A stretch of DNA of 64,000 bases, taken from the NCBI RefSeq assembly GCF_042477335.2, contig NC_091263.1, forward strand, positions 68,194,501 through 68,258,500. Direction: 5' to 3'. This DNA comes from Ovis canadensis. Lineage: Eukaryota > Chordata > Mammalia > Artiodactyla > Bovidae. The position numbers and the translations under genes are program-made. Below, in pieces: positions 32,945-45,099 of this stretch (its first letter is position 1; each line of letters starts with the position of its first letter). The notes beneath the pieces were generated by a model. That model was not told the origin of the DNA and made no database searches. It saw nothing but the letters and a program-made list of their open reading frames with translations.

Positions 32945-33335
32945 GGTTCAGTTCAGTTCAGTTCAGTCACTCAGTCGTGTCCGACTCTTTGCAACCCCAT
33001 GAATCACAGCACGCCAGGCCTCCCTATCCATCACCAACTCCCGGAGTTCACTCAAACTCACATCCATCGAGTTGGTGATGCCATCCAGCCATCTCATCCT
33101 CTGTCATCCCCTTCTCCTCCTGCCCCCAATCCCTCCCAGCATCAGAGTCTTTTCCAATGAGTCAACTCTTCGCATTAGGTGGTCAAAGTATTGGAGTTTC
33201 AGCTTTAGCATCAGTCCTTCCAATGAACACCCAGGGCTGTTCTTTAGAATGGACTGGTTGGATCTCCTTGCAGTCCAAGGGACTCTCAAGAGTCTTCTCC
33301 AACACCACAGTTCAAAAGCATCAATTCTTCAGCGC
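32945..33335 (-). mobile_element. BovB LINE 3' fragment
   Basis: Reverse-oriented BovB 3' end with three or four TTCAG repeats at 32947-32967, running to the AACACCACAGTTCAAAAGC segment. In LIMD1 intron 4. Confidence 0.93.
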
Positions 33336-34005
33336 TCAGCTTAAGAAAAAAAAATACAACTAGCAATTCCCTTTGCCAGAATAGAATTAATGGCTCAGCT
33401 TAGAGAGGGATTTAACTCTTGCAATGAAAAGAATGGGATATAATGATTCTCTCTGACCAACATATGAAAGAAATCTGACAGGGCCGATGTCCAGTGCTGG
33501 ACAATTTGATCCCTAGACAGAATAAGAACCCTGTATTCATAAACCTCACAACCTGAGGAGGCCAGGAAGGAAGACCTGTCCCCACTAAGGACAAGCTCAG
33601 AGAGCCATGGCTGAGCAAGGAATGGAGTGGATAAAACCCGCTCCCTGTTCTGCTATCTCAGAGCTAACGATGGGGCCCCAACCCTCGTCTTAGGAAATGA
33701 TTAAGCTGGGAAGAACATGGGGGAAAAGCAACTGTTTATCTCACTTTCTGTAGCCGATTCCAAAGCAGCTAAGATTTCTCCATGAAAACACTATCCGTTT
33801 GACATCTCACCTGGGATGCCGCAAAGATCAGAGAAAATCAGAGAGAGGCCAGCATGACATGAACAGCCCAGAGGAGGAGAGCACCCTCAGAAATGACCCT
33901 GTATGGAATGCATGGTGAAGGATGCTAATTCCAGTAAAAGCCAAATGCAGGGCTACCACAGCAAGCAAGCTGCATGGGGTCTTCTTCAAATAAACCCAGC
34001 CATAG

Positions 34006-34290
34006 GGATTTCCCTGGTGGTCCAATAGGTAAGACCCGCCTCCCAGTGCAGGGGACACGGGTTCGATCCCTGGTCTGGGGAAGACTCCACGTGTTACGGG
34101 ACACCTAAGCCCAGGAGCCGCAGCTATTGAAGGCCGTGTACCCAGAACCCTGCTCTGAAACAAAAGAAGCCACTGCGGTGAGAAGGCCACTCACCGCAGC
34201 CGGACAGAGGCCCCACTTGCCGCACCCAGAGAGAAGCCCGCACAGAGAAGGAGACCCAGCAGAGCCGTGAATAGATGCAGAGAAACCCAG
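34006..34290 (+). mobile_element. CHR-2-type SINE, long form
   Basis: GGATTTCCCTGGTGGTCCAA head, then the long GC-rich body (AAGAAGCCACTGCGGTGAG, CCCGCACAGAGAAGG). It lies just downstream, in transcript sense, of LIMD1 exon 4. Confidence 0.9.
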
Positions 34291-34409
34291 CTGTGATCAC
34301 AAAGCAAGGTAGGAAACACTGCTTCCAATAATTAATTTATTTTTTTCTGCCAATGCCTCCCCCGCCCACCACATGATCAATATTACCTTGTTCACCTGAC
34401 CCTACTCAC

Positions 34410-34472
34410 CATGTCCATGATCAGATGTCCACAGAGAAAGCACCTGTCAGCGGACTGCTGGAAACCAGAGTA
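34410..34472 (-). CDS. LIMD1: LIMD1 coding exon 4 (LIM1-LIM2 junction)
   Basis: A 63-bp phase-0 exon of 21 codons, YSGFQQSADRCFLCGHLIMDM without its last residue shown. It holds the short linker after LIM1 and the first C-x2-C of LIM2 (RCFLC). The acceptor is CTGCAG and the donor GTGAGT. Both sides are phase 0, so skipping would keep the frame but would destroy LIM2. Confidence 0.96.
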
Positions 34473-34757
34473 CTGCAGAGAGAAGAGAAAAGGAAGTTCA
34501 GCCCAGGCGGGGCAGAGGGATCTAGCTACTTCCCCGCCAGCCTCGAGGATCACAAAGAACGTCTTAGAGAGATGTGTCACTCTCTACAGGAATCTCTCAC
34601 GTCTCTGTGGACGACAGTGTGGTGAATTACAGAATACCCTCCGCCACAGGAGCCATTACAAACGCTGATACCGCTCATCTCTCAACAGCTGCACCCAGGC
34701 ATCCATGACCAGCCAAGCTCTGCATAAGAGGCTGTGCAGAGAGCTAGCAGCCTCTAA

Positions 34758-34945
34758 TCCAGCAGTCCTCAAGACTCATTCCCTGGCATCACCTGAGAAC
34801 TTGTCAGAGTGCAAATTCTTAGGCTCCATCCCTAACCTACTGAATTGGACAATTGGAAACTAGGGGCAGGGGATGAAGGGCAATGGCAATCTGGGTCTTT
34901 GCAAGCCCTCCAGGGAATTCTGATGCATGCTCAAGTTTGCCCTAA
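34758..34945 (+). mobile_element. MER5A-like DNA transposon relic
   Basis: GGCATCACCTGAGAACTTG, TGCAAATTCTTAGGCTCC and AATTCTGATGCATGC match MER5A wording. Confidence 0.75.
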
Positions 34946-34954
34946 ATTTGCAAA

Positions 34955-35095
34955 ACAATTCTGCAAGGTATATATTACACTGTTTCTCAAATGGAGACAA
35001 AGCAAAGCTCAGAGAGGTAAAGTCACTTTCTCACGGTCACATAGCCTATCGGGGGTGAGGATGGGATTCAAATTCAAGTCTGGGTCTGGTTAAAA
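34955..35095 (-). mobile_element. MIR SINE relic
   Basis: Reverse MIR core: AAGCTCAGAGAGGTAAAGTC, CACGGTCACATAGCC, GGGATTCAAATTCAAGTC. Confidence 0.75.
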
Positions 35096-35124
35096 AGCCA
35101 GTGCCTTGATGGAAGCATACGTAC

Positions 35125-35345
35125 TACCACAGGTAAAATAGATAGCCAATGGAAATTTGCTGTATGACTCAGGGAACTCAAACTGGGGTTCTGTAACAAC
35201 TTAGAGGGGTGGGAAAGGGTGGGAGGTGGGAGGGAGGTTCAAGAGAGAGGGGACATATGTACACCTATAACTCATGTTGACGTATGGCAGAAATCAAACC
35301 AATATTGTAAAGCAATTATCCATCAATTAAAAATAAATAATTTTT
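35125..35345 (+). mobile_element. L1 3'-UTR
   Basis: Ruminant L1 tail: GGGTGGGAGGTGGGAGGGAGG, ACATATGTACACCTATAAC, AGCAATTATCCATCAATTA and an A-rich end. Confidence 0.85.
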
Positions 35346-35635
35346 TTAAAAAGCCAATGCCTTTCACAATCAGCTTCAAAGAAACCGGATAAATATGATT
35401 TACCTTATCTTGCCAAAACACATATACACACACACACACAGAGCTGGAATCTGGAAAAAAATGAGGAACTCACCTCAAAAAACAGACTAAATATTACACA
35501 CTGGAGGATACTAGAAGCTTAGATATTGCAAATACAATTTAACAAGGGACAGGTAATAGAAAGGAAGGAAAAGAAAAGGGAAATTTTCTGGAGCCCGACA
35601 CCACATAGTGCAGGGGTTTGCTGCCCGGCACTTTC

Positions 35636-36395
35636 TGATTCTAAGGGTAACAGTTCTCTATTTTTTAACTTTATTTATTTCTATTTTTGGCTGTGCTGGG
35701 TCTTCCTTTCCGCGTGTGGGCCTTCTCTCGCTGCAGCAAGCGGTGCTGCCTGGCCCTTCCTGATTCTAGGGGTAAGAGTTCTCTATTTTTTAACTTTATT
35801 CATTTCTACTTTTGGCTGTGCTGGGTCTTCCTTTCCGCGTGTGGGCCTTCTCTCGCTGCAGCAAGCGGTGCTGCCCAGCCCTTCCTGATTCTAGGGGTAA
35901 GAGTTCTCTATTTTTTAACTTTATTTATTTCTACTTTTGGCTGTGCTGGGTCTTCCTTTCCGCGTGTGGGCCTTCTCTCACTGCAGCAAGCGGTGCTGCC
36001 CGGCCCTTCCTGATTCTAGGGGTAACAGTTCTTTATTTTTTAACTTTATTATTTCTACTTTTGGCTGTGCTGGGTCTTCTTTTCCGCGGTGGGCTTTCTC
36101 TCACTGCAGCAAGCGGGGGCTCCTCTCCAGCTGTGTTGCATGGGCTTCTCATTGCGGTGACTTCTCTTGCTGTGAAGCATGGGCTCTAGGCACATGGGCG
36201 TCAGCAGTTGAGGCGCACGGGCTTAGCAGTTGTAGCTCCCAGGCCCCAGAGCACTGGCTTGGCTGTGGTGCACAGGCTGATCTGCCCTGTGGCATGTGGG
36301 ATCCTCCAGGACCAGAGAAGGTCTTTATTTCTGCTTGAGATCCAGCCTTGCTCTGCCACCCGGTGGTCCCATGGTTTCTGTGGGGCTGGCCCCCC
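35636..36395 (-). mobile_element. CHR-type SINE with 125-bp tandem expansion
   Basis: A reverse long-form CHR SINE (about 36011-36395) has its 3' part repeated in tandem: units start with TGATTCTA at 35636, 35761, 35886 and 36011, exactly 125 bp apart and nearly identical. Because 125 is not a multiple of three, the same peptides recur in rotating frames and give long spurious open frames. In LIMD1 intron 3. Confidence 0.92.
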
Positions 36396-37531
36396 ACGCT
36401 AGGTTCCGAGGCGAGGACCTGGTCAATCAGAGCCTTGCATGCCTCCGGCACCCATCACTTTGCCCAGGCATGGGCAGATGACCCACCCAGAGCCCATGAG
36501 ACTCTAGGAGGAGGACAGGCACTCAGCCCAGCAGATTTGAAGCTGGGAGACAGTCAACTCTGGTATGGCACCACCATCTGACTATCACATACACAGCACC
36601 AGCGACTAAAGTGAACACGTGGGAGGAAATGACCCCCCCACCCCCGAGGGCATGCAGGAATGTTTCCTTGGGTTTGCCTGCCCGTTACTGGCAAACATGA
36701 GTCATCATGAGTCAACCCACACGTCCATGAAGAAGCCGGTCATCCTACTGACCGGGCATGGCTCCTTGCCTGGCGCTGTGTTAGGGTCTAAAGATGAGAA
36801 GGTGAAACACCGTGTTCCTCCCTCCCTAGGCACTTTCAGTCAAGTCAGGGGAGACTTGTAAATGGACAGGCAGTGCGCTAACCGCTGGCTAGAAAAGGCC
36901 AAGGGCAGCAGTACAGAGGAGGAGACCCACTTTGAGGCCAGGGAACATGCAGGCTGTCAGAGGATCTGGGCAAACAAAGAGGGAAGGCATTCCAGGCAGC
37001 AGACACAGCGCAGGCTCCAGCACACAGGGTGGGACATGGGCTGCAGAGAACCACTAGCCCCAGAGTGAGTAAGACGAAAGGCTGCAAGGGAGGCTGCCCG
37101 GAGCGCAGGGAGCCTCCGCGCATGAGCCGAACCCTGGCGCCCAGCCTGGGCGACGAGGCCACGCAGCAGGGTGCAGGCAGCGGGGCCACAGGGGCCTGAG
37201 AGCGACGCGGTGGCACCGGTGCCTGGCCGCGCTCTAGGAGGGAGAGGAAGGAGGCGGGGTGCAGCAGGAACCTAGGGCCCTGGTCTCAGAGACGAGGTCC
37301 CAGGCAAGGCGGTTTTTTGGCTTCAAGTGACTCTCAAGGGAGTGGGAGGGCTGGGGGGCCAACCCTGGGCCTGCCCGGTGGGCAGGGAGACCGTGAGCAG
37401 CTGGCCTCAGAGGTGCCCACAGGGCTGGAGTTCAGCTCTGGGACAAACTGGCGCATGGATGGACTTTTCAGCGATGGGAGAGGCAGAATGAGACATAAGG
37501 GGGGCGTGGACCCCAGAGAGAGAGCTGGGTG

Positions 37532-37763
37532 CAGGGCTTCCCAGGGGGCTTGATGGTAAGGAGCCTCCTTGCCCATGTAGGAGGTGCGGATTCCATCCCT
37601 GATCCAGGAAGACCCCACATGCTGCGGGGCAGCTAAGCCTGGGGGCCACAACTACTGAAGCCCGCATTCCGAGAGCCTGCGCTCCTCAACAAGAGAAGCC
37701 AGCGCAATGAGAAGCAGGGAAGACCCAGTGCAGCCATAAATAAATAAAATTAAAAAAAAAAAA
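37532..37763 (+). mobile_element. CHR-2-type SINE
   Basis: GGGCTTCCCAGGGGGCTTG head, CCACAACTACTGAAGCCC body and an A-rich end at about 37750-37763, just downstream of LIMD1 exon 3. Confidence 0.9.
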
Positions 37764-37982
37764 AGAGCTGGGTGAGATGGGCAAGGCACAGGAAGTCAGG
37801 CTGAGTGACCGTGAAGTCCCTGAAAAGCACAGGCATGTCATTTGCCTGGAAACGTGGGCCACTCGCCTGCTGCTGCAAAAGAAACGACTGGACCCCTTTT
37901 TCCAGCGACGTGGCCTCCAGGGGGCGCTGGGGGCGCCACAGAGTTAAACCACCTGCCAGGCCTGCTTGGGTGACAGACTCAC

Positions 37983-38050
37983 CAGGAAGTCTTCCTCGCA
38001 GAACACTTTGCCGTTGACGAAATAAAAGGCTTTTCCTCTCAGCTTCCGGC
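37983..38050 (-). CDS. LIMD1: LIMD1 coding exon 3 (second half of LIM1)
   Basis: A 68-bp exon. Two bases complete a Ser codon, then 22 codons RKLRGKAFYFVNGKVFCEED plus FL follow. It supplies the last two ligands of LIM1 (C-x2-D in FCEED). The acceptor is CTTAG and the donor GTGAGT. A 23-kb intron packed with retroposons separates it from exon 2. Confidence 0.97.
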
Positions 38051-38705
38051 CTAAGGAGAAAGCACAAAGGCAGGGTGAGAAGAAAATGTTCACGGGCGCT
38101 GGAAAAGGAGGCAAGAAGGGCGAAATCTTGTAAAGCAGAAATAACCAAGCAGAGAACAATGCCAACTATTAGCAACAGTTTCTGGTTTCTGGAAGGTGAC
38201 GTGGCCCTTGGTAACAGGCAGACTCGGGCCAGAAGACGGGGCCTCTGATACGGTGCCACCTGGCAGGCTGACTGGGGAATCCTCCTGTACCTACTCCTGC
38301 CACCTCCTCTCTGCTGAGAAAGAAGCCACTGGGACTCTGGGTGAGAAGACGGCACCCGCGTGCGGGGGGAGCATGCGACAGTCTCCTGTGACGCTGCCGT
38401 TTCCCACAGGACTGGGGACCCTCACCTCTGAGATGTTCTCCAGGGCATGCTGGAGACAACCGGTCAGGAAAGTCCTATAAACTGGTCAGCTCTTATTTTG
38501 CTTACTTTCACGTCTTTTCTCATCTGAACGACAGAAAACACACGCTGAAAAGATGACGAATGTTCCTGTTTTCTCTTGATCTCAATGGGGTGGGCGGGAG
38601 TGGGAAAAATTCAAGATACCCTGACTGCTCAGATGTAACTTTAGTTTCCAGAGAGCTAGGATGCTGACAAGAAGTGTACTATTTATCAACTCTTTAGATC
38701 CCTTG

Positions 38706-38733
38706 TGAAAAAACAAACAAACAAACAAACAAA
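38706..38733. repeat. (CAAA)n microsatellite
   Basis: Six tetramer units of AAAC in a row. Confidence 0.95.
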
Positions 38734-39264
38734 CACCTGTTCAAGGTAAGTGGGAACATCTTGTTGGGGGACCTCGAAGCAGCAACCCCAGGTCTAAGAA
38801 TATTTCCAGGGCCACGCACAGAACATACCCGACAGACTCCATGGAAGCTTCAGAAACTGAATAATTTCCAAACACTAGTGAATCAAGGCCCTTAGGCCTA
38901 GCTCACCTGAAAGCAAAATCACCAATGTCAAAAACACTAACAGTGCTCGAGACACACAGAGATCCCCCCGTACACAATGGGTGTCCTCGCCTGTGACACC
39001 CCAGAGCAGGCAAACAGTACAAGGTAACTGGGGAGACGGTGCTAATGAGGACTCGTCAGAGCTCAGAGAGGACTCTGAAAGCATCAACGCAGGGGAAACA
39101 CCACAAAAGCGGAAATAAATCCAACTACCAAAGCAAACCTCCAGATACACTAAAGACCTCAGACTTTCTGTGAAACACAAAAGTTACTGTGTTAGAAAAT
39201 ACAGGCGACTGTCTTTGACTTTGGCAAGGTAAGGATTTCCATCCAGTGACCTTCCACTAGTAAT

Positions 39265-39578
39265 GGGCTTCCCTAGTAGCTCATTTGGTAAAGAATTTGC
39301 CTGCAATGCAGGAGACCTCGGTTCGATTCCTGGCTTGGGAAGATCCCCTGAAGAAGGGATAGGCTACCCACTCCAATGTTCTTGGGCTTCTCTGCTGGCT
39401 CAGCTGGTAAATAATCCACCTGCAATGTGGGAGACTGGGTTTGATCCCTGGGTTGGGAAGATCCCCTGGAGAAGGGAACGGCTACTCCACTCCAGTATTC
39501 TGGCCTGGAGAATCCCATGGACTGTATACTCCATGGGGTCGCAGAGAGTCGGACACAAGTGAACGACTTTCACTTTCA
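39265..39578 (+). mobile_element. Two Bov-tA SINEs in tandem
   Basis: A partial Bov-tA (39265-39385) ends at CCAATGTTCTTGGGCTTC, where a second, nearly full copy begins. Confidence 0.92.
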
Positions 39579-39795
39579 TAGTAAGCTCCTCAGGAAGGCC
39601 CTGACCCTCTCCTGGCCTCATCAGACCCTTTGTGTGCTGTTAGCTGCTGCCAGATTCACTGTTATCTCACTGTCGCCCAAACCCTCTGATTGGTTCCTGT
39701 AGAACAGTTTAATGCTTGGAGCATGTGCTACATTCCCTCAGGATATAACTGTAATTTTAACTCAGCCTTGGGCTAAGCGGGCTCGGTAATCATCT

Positions 39796-41136
39796 CAGTT
39801 CAGTTCAGTTCAGTTCAGTTCAGTCGCTCAGTCAACCCCATGGACTGCAGCACACCAGGCCTCCCTGTCCAACACCAACTCCCAGAGTCCACCCAAACCC
39901 ATGTCCATTGAGTCGGTGATGCATCCAACCATCTCATCCTCTGTCGTCCCCTTCTCCTCTGGCCCTCAATCTTTCCCAGCATCAGGGTCTTTTCAAATGA
40001 GTCAGCTCTTCGCATCAAGTGGCCAAGGTATTGGAGTTTCAGCTTCAACATCAGTCCCTCCAATGAACACCCAGGACTGATCTCCTTCAGGATGGACTGG
40101 CTGGACCTCCTTGCAGTCCAAGGGACTCTCAAGAGTCTTCAACACCACAGTTCAAAAGCATCAATTATTCAGGGCTCAGCTTTCTTTATAGTCCAACTCC
40201 CACATCCATACATGACCACTGGAAAAACCATAGCCTTGACTAGACGGACCTTTGTTGGCAAAGTAATGTCTCTGCTTTTTAATAGGCTGTCTAAGTTGAT
40301 CATAACTTTCCTTCCAAGGAGCAAGCATCTTTTAATTTCATGGCTGCAATCACCATCTACAGTGATTTTCGAGCCCAGAAAGATAGTCAGCCAATGTGTC
40401 CACTGTTTCCCTATCTATTTGCCATGAAGTGATGGGACTGGATGCTGTGATCTTAGTTTTCTGAATGTTGAACTTTAAGCCAACTTTTTCACTCTCCTCT
40501 TGCACTTTCATCAAGAGGCTCTTTAGCTCCTCTTCACTTTCTGCCGTAAGGGTGGTGTCATCTGCATATCTGAGGTTATTGATATTTCTCCTGGCAATCT
40601 TGATTTGTGCTTCTTCCAGTCCAGTGTTTCTCAGGATGTACTCTGCATATAAGTTAAATAAGCAGGGTGACAATATACAGCCTTGATGTACTCCTTTTCC
40701 TATTTGGAACCAGTCTGTTGTTCCATGTCCAGTTCGAACTGTTGCTTCCTGACCTGCATATAGGTTTCTCAAGAGGCAGATCAGGTGGTCTGGTATTCCC
40801 ATCTCTTTCAGAATTTTCCACAGTTTATTGTGATCCACACAGTCAAAGGCTTTGGCGTAGTCAAGAAAGCAGAAATACATGTTTTTCTGGAACTCTCTTG
40901 CTTTTTTGATGATCCAGCGGATGTTGGCAATTTGATCTCTGGTTCCTCTGCCTTTTCTAAAACCAGCTTGAACATCTGGAAGTTCACAGTTCACGTATTG
41001 CTGAAGCCTGGGTTGGAGAATTTTGAGCATTACTTTACTAGCGTGTGCGATGAGTGCAATTGTGCGGTAGTTTGAGTATTCTTTGGCATTGCCTTTCTTT
41101 GGGATTGGAATGAAAACTGACCTTTTCCAGTTCTGT
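39796..41136 (-). mobile_element. BovB LINE (RTE), 5'-truncated, with reverse transcriptase frame
   Basis: A 1.34-kb copy bounded by an exact 11-bp target duplication, GGTAATCATCT, at 39785-39795 and 41137-41147. The minus-strand frame from the truncation to 40350 encodes reverse transcriptase motifs: the AGFRKGRGTRDQ region, FLDYAKAFDCVDH with catalytic Asp residues, QGCILSPCLFNLY, and the YADD box in LRYADDTT. The frame is lost through a small deletion just after the RT domain. The 3' end is a TTCAG-repeat tail (39796-39825). It is a dead but fairly young copy, the best preserved transposon protein in the window. Confidence 0.95.
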
Positions 41137-41580
41137 GGTAATCATCTAACTGAGGGCAATAAATTGAATAGAAGGAAAGCAAGTCAGGGATGAGAAGACG
41201 GCTACAACGCAGCATTAGTATCTAAAACGCATAAAGAACATCAATAATCCTTAGAAAAAGACAAGTATGTGTGTGTTTGTATACCTAGATAGGGATAAAC
41301 ACGCAAAAATAAATGTATGCTCATACATACATGTAAACCGAATGTCAACCGTCACCTCTGAGTAAAGGCAATGGTGATTTTTGTTAGTTTTCTCCCCCCC
41401 TGTAATCACTGCGTATATCATTTTTATTGCCTGAACAACAAACTTTAATGGACTGAGAGAGTGTGAAGGGCAATGGAGCGTATGTTAGAAGTCCTTAGGT
41501 CTCCAAACTTTCCTTCTGTCCTCCCCTCAGAGTTGTTCTAGGAGGTTCTCATTATAGAACCTTCACAAGCACTTCCTAAC

Positions 41581-41776
41581 TAAGTGAAGTCGCTCAGTTG
41601 TGTCCGACTCTTTGCGACCCGGTGGACTGTAGCCTTCCAGGCTCCTCTGTCCAGGCAATAGACTGGAGTGGATTGCCATTTCCTTCTCCAGGGGATCTTC
41701 CCAACCCAGGGACTGAACCCGGGTCTCTCGCACTGTAGACAGACACTTTACCATCTGAGCCACCAGGGAAGTCCTT
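41581..41776 (-). mobile_element. Bov-tA SINE
   Basis: Reverse Bov-tA from GAAGTCGCTCAGTTGTGTCC to ACCATCTGAGCCACCAGG. Confidence 0.93.
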
Positions 41777-42994
41777 CCCAATGAAACTAGACTAAAAAGA
41801 ACAAGTACCCACAGCTCAATGATTTCAGGGTCCCTGTAACAGAGCCCTCTGACATCCACAGAAGTTTAATTTAATGATGCTACTGACTTACTATTCTCCC
41901 CCTCCATAAAAAGATTCCGGAGGACTCAGAGTTTCAGAAAGGAAAGTGAGAGCTAACAAGAGTATCTTTTCCACCTTGTGCCCCGACCAGGCTCAGGGTG
42001 AGCACTAATGTGCGGCTTCCGTACAGCCAAGGCGACAAGCACACAAAGAACCCGCCGTTAGGAGCTGCCCAGACATTCAGGAGAACAGTCCCCCGCCACA
42101 CACACCGTCTGGCTGCAAGTCTGCGGCGCGCCCTTGCTTTGCTCTGGGGTGTCCCAACCAGGACGAACCGGTGCGGACGACAGCCAAGGAAGCGAGGCTG
42201 CAGCTGCTAAGGAGGCCACTAGAGGGAGCCAGGAGGTGGCCTGGAAACGCACAGGAGTTCTCAGAGAGGGAGAAAGCTTCTGAGCCAAGGCGTGGCAAAC
42301 ACCCAGCTCTTCTCTTGGAATGGGATCCGGGACGTTCTAAGGAATCTCGGCAGGAATTAGCTTTTTGATTTAATAGAGGGCAGATCACCTCTCTTCCAAA
42401 AATCACAGAGGAAAACGATCACACACGCCAAACTCAAACCCTGTAGCATTCTAAGAAAGATAAATGAAAGCTTTTTCACATATGATAACAAAGATTTTTT
42501 AAAACAGTCACATTTGTTTGTGATGGCCGTCACTGCATATTTCCGTAAGCTACAGAGAAGACTGGTAAAATGATAAGCTCACCCTGGAGAGGAAACTCTT
42601 GAATTATTTATCTCTGACTCAGTGGGGCTGTCTGGGACTTAGCTTAGGGAATGAATCAGAAATATGAATAAATGTTTACTTGGATCCAAACTGGCAGCCT
42701 TAGAGGAAATGATCACATAAAGCAGAGTACATTTAAATGTAACATGTAGCCATTTAAAATACCCTTCAAATAAGTGTTTCAGTGGTATGAGAAAATGCTT
42801 TACTAGAGGAGAATACTCAAATTACGTTAGTAAGGGAAAAACGCAAGCTAGATACCTGCCCGTGCATTTACAGCACAATTCCATTTTGGTAACCTATACC
42901 CACACACACACCATTGATGTTAAAAAAAAAAAGAAAAAGGAAGACTGCATACTGAAACGAATAGGTTTTAGCACTGGTTGATAGTACTACAGGA

Positions 42995-43228
42995 AAATTT
43001 CACTTTCTATTTTATATTTTTCTTTCCAAAACTTACCTAATATTATATAGCACTGACAGGCTTATTCAAAGGAAATTTCACTTACCACTTTATGCTTTTC
43101 AATATTTACAAAATTTTTCCATTATTAAATACAGTAGAAGATGGTATGAGAAATTTCACCTTCTGCTTCACACATTTTAAATTTTTCTAGAATCATGTAT
43201 TCATAATCTGAGAAACAATACTGTCTTC
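42995..43228. repeat. Three diverged 78-bp tandem units
   Basis: Units begin with AAATTTCAC at 42995, 43073 and 43151, spaced exactly 78 bp. Each is followed by an AT-rich stretch with a TTT/TTC-rich middle. Similarity is moderate, so the duplication is old. Confidence 0.65.
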
Positions 43229-44165
43229 TTAATTTTCAAATAAAACTCATGTAATAATGTGAAAAGTTAAAAAAAAAAAAAGGAAGATTCAATTACGTAA
43301 TGAAGAAATCTAAAGAAAAAAGACTGGAAAGGAAAACTGTCCAAGAATGACAGTGTCTCTCGGTAGACATACATGGTATCTGAATGACTGTGGAGGGTGA
43401 GGCAGGAGGTCACTAGTGGTTTGCTTCTTTATACCCTCCTAAACCTCCCCAAACTCAGTAATGAGCAGGTGTCAGTTTGATGATCATTCTAAAATGTGCC
43501 CAACTGGCCAGACAAATCCTCTCCCTGCCAGGTCCCAGAGCTGAGGAGTCCCATGTCCAGACGCCAGAGGCGGGGGCAGCAGGCAAAGGCTGCATCTCTA
43601 TTTCCTTTATTACCAAAAATATATAAAGAAACAAGGACTTCCCCCACAGACCCAAGAAGGTGGGGCCTTCCTCTGCTTTGAAGGACTCAAACTCTACTTT
43701 TCACGAAAGTTTTAAAAGATCCACTCCCCCCACAACCCCGAGTTTAGAAACTGACTTCCACACCCATAGTTAGTTTGCATTTTGTCAAAGTGAGAGAAAG
43801 CAACTAACATCTGTTGATGGCCTCCTGTTGTTTCAAGCACCGTATTTAGAAGTTTCATACACTAAAAAAAGTTTTTAAAGTGTCTGAATACACTGCCACA
43901 CAGGTTATTACATCATTAGCCCCCTGCTGTTCCCACCTTCCACGTTCCTTTCAGAGACATTCCACAAACCACTCCCTGCCTCCTACTCCAGGATGCACTC
44001 AGCAGGGAAATAATTCACCAAAGAATCAGGCCGAAACAGGACCCATCACGTGTCGACATCACGGAGCCGTGTGGGGACGCAGGAACTGGGGATCACTGGA
44101 CACGACAGCCAGGGATATGCGGCCGGCAGTCTGGGCTTCCTCTTCTCTTTCATAAAGATGCCATG

Positions 44166-44372
44166 TGTTGTTGTCAACTCGCTCTGGCGTGTCTGACTCT
44201 TTGCGACCCCATGGACTGCAGCCCACCAGGCTCCTCTGTCCGTGGGATTTCCCAGGAAAGACTACTGGAGTGGGTTGCCACTTCCTCCTCCAGGGCATCT
44301 TCCCGACCCAGGGACTGAACCCTGGTCTCTTGCCTTGCAGGTGGATTCTTTACCATCTGGGCCACCAGGGTA
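44166..44372 (-). mobile_element. Bov-tA SINE
   Basis: Reverse Bov-tA from GGCGTGTCTGACTCTTTGCG to ACCATCTGGGCCACCAGG. Confidence 0.93.
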
Positions 44373-45099
44373 CTTACAGGTCAAACAATATCATTTCCAC
44401 TTCATACATTAGGAAGGCTCAGCGAGGCTCGCCCAGGTAATGAATGGGCAGGTTGGAAGCCAGGCTGTCTGATGCTGACGTGTGCGCTTGTTCCATTGTA
44501 CCATGAGCCCACCTGCACAGTTTAACACTTGCTGAGTACACACCGCCATGTGGAATCCAGTCTCTCTCTCCCTACTAGGGAATGGGGAAGGGCGTTTCCA
44601 TTTTTTAAAGTTCTTTCTATGTACTGGGCATTTTACCTACCCTGTATCCCTTTAACTGTCTTGACAATTCTGTAAAAATCCCTTGTGATGGCACCCATGT
44701 GGGATATAACTTGACCAGTGACAACCCCCATCTTCTACCCTAGGCATACTGAAGGAAGGTAAGGCCACGCAGAAAACAGCAAGCAAACTCATTTTGAAAA
44801 GCAGGGAGGCAGAAATAAGGTATTCTCCAAGCTGAATCACTCTAGATCTAGCCAATGAAACAGACACCGATGAACTGGGAAATTCCTGGAATCACAGCCG
44901 CTGTCCTTAAAGTTCCAGGCAAGTGCAGGACCCCGAACCATCCTCACTGACAAATAAGCTAGAGCAGCCGAGCACCACCAGGTGGCGCCAGACCACAGCC
45001 AAGACGGGACAGGCAGGAACCACACAGCAGGGCTGAGAACTCCAGGCTGGTGGGCGTTGGAGGTTAGCTGGGGTCATCTCATTAAACTCAGCAATAATG

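Larger units (their letters stand above)
28301..34409 (-). other. LIMD1: LIMD1 intron 4
   Basis: A 6.1-kb intron crowded with retroposons. Nothing was recognised in 29960-30540, 30825-31270, 31910-32270 and 33340-34000. Confidence 0.95.
34473..37982 (-). other. LIMD1: LIMD1 intron 3
   Basis: A 3.5-kb intron with MER5-like, MIR, L1 and CHR elements. 36400-37530 is GC-richer and holds no exon I can recognise. Confidence 0.95.

Noticed and set aside
35636-36135. CRISPR-like regular repeats
   Set aside because: The units are contiguous 125-bp tandem copies of a SINE with no unique spacers, in a mammalian intron.
39265-39330. tRNA-like sequences at many SINE heads
   Set aside because: Bov-tA and CHR heads keep B-box-like GGTTCGATCCC but do not fold into a full tRNA. 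Only 17057-17129 does.
40350-41030. 226-aa reverse transcriptase frame as a host gene
   Set aside because: It is a BovB retrotransposon with a target duplication and a truncated 5' end.
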